Assembly: GCA_021372615.1 (NCBI GenBank)
Contig: JAJFUB010000088.1
Coordinates: forward strand, 1-36,726
Origin: a bacterium
GTDB lineage: Bacteria > Armatimonadota > Zipacnadia > Zipacnadales > UBA11051
Length of the DNA: 36,726 nucleotides
Direction: 5' to 3'
Shown here: in pieces, positions 33,162-36,726 of the stretch
Position numbering within the stretch: the first letter of the stretch is position 1
Layout of the letters: every line of letters begins with the position of its first letter
Made by a program: the position numbers and the translations under genes
Notes under the pieces: model-generated
Database searches by the model: none
The model's input: only the letters and a program-made list of their open reading frames with translations
Told to the model about the DNA's origin: nothing

Positions 33162-34526
33162 TCAGTGTACGAGCCGCCGCACTGCCGTCACGTATTCTTC
33201 GGCCAACGCCTCGGCCTCAGCGCGGTCGGGCGCCTCGCTGAGCACCCGGATCAGCGGCTCGGTGGCCGAGACGCGGATATAGACCCACCGGCGGTCATCC
33301 TGGTACTTGATGCCATCGGTGAGATCGGTGCGCTGCGGATCGGCCCAGTCCGGCTCGCCCTCCCCGCGCAGCTCCTCCAGCGCGCTGAAGGCGTGCTGCG
33401 TCGGGCAGGCGATGGTCGCCTTGGCCATGGCGTACTGCGAGATGCCCGCCACGATGCCGGCCAGGCTGCCACGCCGCGCCACGTGCTCGAGGATATGCGC
33501 CATGGTGGCGAGGCTGTCGTTGGCGTAGTTGAGCTTCGGGAACAGGCAGCCGCCGCTGCCCTCACCGGCCATGCAGGCACGGTTGTTGAGCGCGCCCTCG
33601 CTGATGTAGGCCTGGCCGATGCCGGTGTGGATGACCCGCCGGCCGTGCGCGCGGGCCAGGTCGTCCACGGCCTGCGTCGTGCACAGGTTCGTCACGACCG
33701 GCCCGGCGTCGCCGCGCGACAGGATCATGTCGGTGGCCACGCAGATGGTCATCTCTTCGCCGGGGGCGTGGCCATCCTCGCACACGATGCCCAGGCGGTC
33801 GCCATCGGCATCGAAGCAGAAGCCGGCATGGGCGCCAGCGGCCCGTACCAGGGCGCGCAGTTGGCTCAGGTTCTCCGCCGCCGGCTCAGGCTTGTGCGGG
33901 AAGGGCAGGTCGGGCTCGACGTTCATCTCGACGAACCGGCAGCCCAACTGCCCCAGCAGCAGCGGGGCATAGCGCGAGCAGGCGCCGTTGACGCAGTCCA
34001 CGGCCACGAGCAGGTTGGCGGCGCGGATCGCGGCCACGTCCACCTGCTCGGCGATGGCCTGCAGGTGGCGCTCGCCGGCCTCGGGGTCCTGGCCCGCGGG
34101 CTGGAGCTGATCCCACGTCGCCTTGCGGTACTCGCGCTGGTGGTAGATGTCCAGCAGTTCCTCGGCCTGGGAGCGGTTCAGGAAGATGCCATCGGCGCGC
34201 ACGGTCTTGAGCGCGTTCCAGGCGATGGCATTGTGGCCGGCGGTGATGGCCATGCCGCCGGCGGCGTCCGACTGCCGCACGGCCAGTTGCAGGGCCGCGG
34301 TCGGGCAGATGCCCAGGTCCACGACCTCGCACCCGGCGGCCTGCAGGCCCGCGAGCACGCAGCGCCGCACCATCTCACCCGAGGGGCGGGTGTCGCGGCT
34401 GATGAGCACGCGACCACCGTCCACGTAGGTGCCGAAGGCGTGCGAGTAGTTGACGATCAGGTCGGGCGTCAGGCTCTCCCCGACAATCCCGCGCGCGCCG
34501 CCGATTGTGATGCGTAGTGAACTCAT
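33162..34526 (-). CDS. Phosphohexomutase family protein, copy 2, catalytic Ser replaced
   Basis: The 454-residue protein is a close architectural match to copy 1. It has domain one RDTRPSGEM, metal site DADGDR, sugar loop GEGSGGCLFP and phosphate clamp SATEPLIRVL. The catalytic loop reads ITAGHNAIAWNALK, where Gly97 takes the place of the phosphoserine and Ala100 that of the Pro in SHNP. The codon is GGC, so this is not a sequence-reading slip between similar codons. It may be a pseudoenzyme, a partner of copy 1, or a mutase using another residue. ATG 34526 has no clear ribosome-binding site and is 14 bases from the palindrome at 34540. It follows the GHMP kinase. Confidence 0.87.
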   Translation of the reverse strand: MSSLRITIGGARGIVGESLTPDLIVNYSHAFGTYVDGGRVLISRDTRPSGEMVRRCVLAGLQAAGCEVVDLGICPTAALQLAVRQSDAAGGMAITAGHNAIAWNALKTVRADGIFLNRSQAEELLDIYHQREYRKATWDQLQPAGQDPEAGERHLQAIAEQVDVAAIRAANLLVAVDCVNGACSRYAPLLLGQLGCRFVEMNVEPDLPFPHKPEPAAENLSQLRALVRAAGAHAGFCFDADGDRLGIVCEDGHAPGEEMTICVATDMILSRGDAGPVVTNLCTTQAVDDLARAHGRRVIHTGIGQAYISEGALNNRACMAGEGSGGCLFPKLNYANDSLATMAHILEHVARRGSLAGIVAGISQYAMAKATIACPTQHAFSALEELRGEGEPDWADPQRTDLTDGIKYQDDRRWVYIRVSATEPLIRVLSEAPDRAEAEALAEEYVTAVRRLVH

Positions 34527-34539
34527 GGGTTTGGGGGGA

Positions 34540-34634
34540 GGGGTCTGTCCCCGGAAGACTGCGCCAGCAGTCTGCAGGGGGCTGACCCCATCAGAGTATG
34601 CCTACGGGGTCAGCCCCCTGCGGGGACAGACCCC
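34540..34634. repeat. Nested inverted repeat spanning the kinase end
   Basis: GGGGTCTGTCCCC (34540-34552) pairs with GGGGACAGACCCC (34622-34634). CAGGGGGCTGACCCC (34575-34589) pairs with GGGGTCAGCCCCCTG (34606-34620). A third small hairpin, AGACTGC and GCAGTCT (34556-34562 and 34567-34573), interrupts the left arm. The kinase stop codon (34610-34612) and its last residues EGSVPAGG lie inside the right arms, so the repeat supplies the kinase C-terminus. It is probably a mobile palindromic element, also able to end transcription. Confidence 0.75.
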
Positions 34635-35716
34635 TCGTCCACTTCCACGCCGTTGCTCACCGACACGATGAAGCCCCGGCCGCCGGCGCGGTCAATGGCT
34701 TCCTTGACTTCCTGTTGCTTGCCCGGGGCGTAGGCGTACATGCAGCCGCCGCAGCCCGAGCCGTTGAGCTTGCCCCCCAGCGCCCCGGCCGCCATGGCCG
34801 CCTCGATGAGGGCGTCCAGCTTCGGGTGGGAGACGCTGATGCCGTCGCGCAACTGCACATGGTGCTCGTACAGCATCCGGCCGAGCTTTTCGTGGTCGGT
34901 CACGACCGGCTCGGACAGCATCCGGCGGGCTTCCTGGCACAGGTCGCGGTTGACGAAGTTCGCTCGCACCCGTCGCCGGACGTTGGCCGGCATGAGTGAG
35001 AAGTACTGCTCCGCCTCGGCCAGCGACGTGTGCCGCAAGTCGAAGCCCGGGATATGGCGCCTGAGGATCTCCAGGCCGGCGCGCGTGTCGTCCCGCGAGG
35101 CGCGGAGCGTGCCGGTGGTGTTCTTGGGCACCCCCGTGTCGCCCAGCACAAAGCCGTCGAGCTGGGCTGCCAGGTGGGTCACGGTGATCGGCTCGCGGCA
35201 GTCAATGTACAGCAGCCCGCCGACCGCCGAGGCATAGTGGTCCATCATCCCGCCCGGCTCCTCGAACTCGACCACCTCGGCCTTGTGGGCAAAGCGGGCG
35301 ATGTCCTCGCGATCGTGCGGGAGGTTGCCGTTCTGGGTGGCCAGCAGGAACGCGGTCCAGGCCACGACCAGGGCCGAGGAGCTGGAGGTGCCGGCATTGA
35401 TGGGGATGGTGCCGTGTACGGTGCAGTCATAGCCCTGCTTGATGTGCAGGCCCTCGCGCCGCAGGACATTGGTGGCGGAGCGCAGGTAGTCGCGGTTGTG
35501 GCGGTATTCGGCCAGGCGATCGGCATGGATGAGGTCGCGCGGGCTGCCGGCCAGATCGGGGAAGTGCACCGCCAGGTGCCGGTCATCACGCACCCGGCAC
35601 GTCAGCGTGATGGTCAGGTCAATGGGGCAGGCGATGACCGACAGCCCCAGGAAGTCCTGATGTTCGCCGAACAGACAGATTCTGCCCGGCGCCGAGACAA
35701 TGGTATCCGCGCCCAC
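34610..35716 (-). CDS. GHMP sugar kinase, galactokinase-like
   Basis: The 368-residue kinase phosphorylates a sugar at C1 with ATP. It has motif 1 APGRICLFGEHQDFLG (9-24, like the galactokinase GEHTDY), motif 2 PINAGTSSSSAL (105-116), the Asp159-containing GGMMDHYAS, where galactokinases hold the catalytic base, and motif 3 LNGSGCGGCMYAY. Substrate could be galactose, galacturonate, fucose or a heptose. The two adjacent mutases suggest a sugar 1-phosphate route. The GTG at 35716 has AGGAG seven bases upstream. Its last eight residues come from a repeat element, which is unlikely to harm the fold because they extend past motif 3 and the C-terminal helix. Confidence 0.85.
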   Translation of the reverse strand: MGADTIVSAPGRICLFGEHQDFLGLSVIACPIDLTITLTCRVRDDRHLAVHFPDLAGSPRDLIHADRLAEYRHNRDYLRSATNVLRREGLHIKQGYDCTVHGTIPINAGTSSSSALVVAWTAFLLATQNGNLPHDREDIARFAHKAEVVEFEEPGGMMDHYASAVGGLLYIDCREPITVTHLAAQLDGFVLGDTGVPKNTTGTLRASRDDTRAGLEILRRHIPGFDLRHTSLAEAEQYFSLMPANVRRRVRANFVNRDLCQEARRMLSEPVVTDHEKLGRMLYEHHVQLRDGISVSHPKLDALIEAAMAAGALGGKLNGSGCGGCMYAYAPGKQQEVKEAIDRAGGRGFIVSVSNGVEVDEGSVPAGG

Positions 35717-35819
35717 TACAACGCTCCTGCCAGACGGGCCGGGAGAGCCCTCAACTCCGTCGGGATAGTCCAGTGTAAGCTACCGACCCAGGCAAGTCAA
35801 GCGCCGGGGCCGTTGGAGC

Positions 35820-35873
35820 GCGGCTCTCCAGAGCCGCCGCCGCCGTGGCGTTCCCGTGTGGCTCTGGAGAGCC
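35820..35873. repeat. Palindrome pair GGCTCTCCAGAGCC in inverted orientation
   Basis: GCGGCTCTCCAGAGCCGC (35820-35837) is a perfect palindrome, and GGCTCTGGAGAGCC (35860-35873) is both a palindrome and the exact reverse complement of its core. They flank a 22-base spacer in the divergent region between the sugar kinase and the ArsR gene. The first copy matches 5617-5634 except for one compensated base pair. Confidence 0.65.
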
Positions 35874-35897
35874 GCCGTTCCGGCGGAGAATCGGGGG

Positions 35898-35947
35898 TTG
35901 ACAGACGGTGGCCGCACTTGTATAGTATTCAACAATACACTTGAATA
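35898..35947 (+). promoter_or_regulatory. Consensus promoter with ArsR-type inverted-repeat operator
   Basis: TTGACA (35898-35903) and TATAGT (35921-35926) are 17 bases apart, one of the clearest promoters in the window. TATTCAA (35926-35932) and TTGAATA (35941-35947) are perfect inverted arms with an eight-base spacer, beginning at the last -10 base and covering the transcription start. ArsR-family proteins bind such TTCAA/TTGAA dyads, so the following gene is probably self-repressing. Confidence 0.75.
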
Positions 35948-35960
35948 GGTGAGCAATCCC

Positions 35961-36726
35961 ATGCCCTCCGGCTGCCAGGTCTACCGCGATGTGCTCTACG
36001 AACAGCTCGCCCGCCTCACCAAGGCCATCGCCCACCCCAAACGCCTGCAGATCCTCGACCTGCTGCTGCAGGCCCCGCGCACCGTGGAGGTCCTGGCCGG
36101 GGAGATCGACATGTCGATCGCGGCCACCAGCCAGCACCTGCAGGTGCTGCGCGGCGCCCGCCTGGTGGAGAGTGAGAAGAACGGCCTCTATGTCACCTAC
36201 AGCCTGGCCGACGACAGTATCTACGATCTGATGCGGCAGCTGCGGGCGATCGGGTCGGCGCGCCTGGCCGAGGTGGACCAGCTGCTGCGGCAGGTGCAGG
36301 AGGGGCGGGACTATGAGCCGGCGCCGCGCCAGGAGTTGCTCCGAGATCTGCGGCAGGGCGAGGTGGTGCTGCTGGACGTGCGGCCGACTGAGGAGTACCA
36401 GGCGGCCCACCTCCCCGGCGCCCTCTCCATCCCTCTGCCGGAGTTGCCCCAGCGCCTGGCGGAGCTACCGAAGGACCGCCGGGTGGTTGCCTACTGCCGC
36501 GGCACGTACTGTCTGCTGGCGATCGAGGCCGGGGAGTTCGCCTTCGCCGTTCGCCCCGACATCGAGCTGCAGACCGTCGCGGTCGATGACATCGGGGCCT
36601 TTGTGGCCATGGCCTTCGACGAGCCCGACCGGTGGGGCGGCAAGGCGACTGATCTGGCCGGCGACTCCCTGACCCCCCCCGAGGTGGCCAGGCGTCTCAG
36701 CGCCTTCCTCGATCGACCAGTGGAGT
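35961..36726 (+). CDS. ArsR-rhodanese regulator joined to NmrA-like segment (runs off window)
   Basis: The frame is open to the window edge, 255 codons, so the 3' end is missing. Residues about 15-100 are an ArsR winged helix (KAIAHPKRLQILDLLL, ATSQHLQVLRGARLVESEKN). Residues about 118-190 are a rhodanese domain, LLDVRPTEEYQAAHLPGA to VVAYCRGTYC with active Cys179 and Cys184. ArsR-rhodanese fusions of this kind are known sulfur- or persulfide-responsive repressors. After Glu189, at about 36530, the sequence stops matching rhodanese and becomes VDDIGAFVAMAFDEP then GKATDLAGDSLTPPEVA, the late part of NmrA-like NAD(P)-binding proteins. The start at 35961 has GGTGAG seven bases upstream. The join is either a real fusion or an assembly chimera. 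Confidence 0.8.
   Translation, partial: MPSGCQVYRDVLYEQLARLTKAIAHPKRLQILDLLLQAPRTVEVLAGEIDMSIAATSQHLQVLRGARLVESEKNGLYVTYSLADDSIYDLMRQLRAIGSARLAEVDQLLRQVQEGRDYEPAPRQELLRDLRQGEVVLLDVRPTEEYQAAHLPGALSIPLPELPQRLAELPKDRRVVAYCRGTYCLLAIEAGEFAFAVRPDIELQTVAVDDIGAFVAMAFDEPDRWGGKATDLAGDSLTPPEVARRLSAFLDRPVE

Noticed and set aside
1-36726. CRISPR arrays, tRNA or rRNA genes, insertion-sequence transposases
   Set aside because: No regularly spaced repeats with unique spacers, no cloverleaf or rRNA sequence, and no transposase-like protein were seen on either strand.

Overview
The window is about 36.7 kb of very GC-rich bacterial DNA. The best lineage clue is the prepilin-like protein at 23865-24506. Its N-terminus carries the [20 protein letters not shown] signal followed by [20 protein letters not shown], a hallmark of Armatimonadota (related uncultured phyla are possible). 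Secreted glycosidase-like proteins with discoidin and laminin-G-like domains, HEAT-repeat proteins and a DUF1559-type pilin fit that assignment. It is an inference from protein style, not from a marker gene.

Layout. 1-8315: purQ, a hexapeptide acyltransferase, a large PfkB-like/AAA+ protein, an Rrf2 regulator coupled to larE, a BglII/BstYI-type restriction-modification pair, and a PHP-domain phosphoesterase. 8367-14533: a co-directional run of a secreted glycosidase-like protein, a carboxymuconolactone-decarboxylase-family protein, a ceramidase-like hydrolase and a membrane-anchored HEAT protein. 14689-27964: an exported, largely carbohydrate-oriented block with a 1,100-residue laminin-G-like protein, a 1,462-residue glycosidase-like protein, a URO-D-family protein, the pilin, an NAD-dependent epimerase and a phosphodiester glycosidase. 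28101-35716 (all minus strand): an orphan secreted protein, a cyclophilin lipoprotein, phosphohexomutase 1, a radical SAM protein, a TIR-HEAT protein, phosphohexomutase 2 and a GHMP sugar kinase. 35961-end: an ArsR-rhodanese regulator whose 3' part turns into an NmrA-like segment.

The backbone is ordinary metabolism: purines, sugar phosphorylation and mutase steps, the LarE cofactor pathway and polysaccharide processing. Into it are set three units that look like immunity or conflict genes: the PfkB-AAA+ protein, the R-M pair, and a two-gene TIR plus radical SAM cassette wedged between two paralogous phosphohexomutases. The TIR/radical SAM cassette is the best candidate for an undescribed system. 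The TIR keeps its predicted catalytic glutamate, the two reading frames overlap, and the radical SAM stop codon directly abuts the start of the downstream mutase.

A second theme is palindromic repeats. Every convergent gene junction holds a perfect hairpin, two palindromes recur at distant sites, one of them with a compensating base-pair change, one repeat sits in frame inside a URO-D-family gene, and a nested inverted repeat supplies the C-terminus of the sugar kinase. Several of these may be mobile REP-like elements also used as transcription ends.
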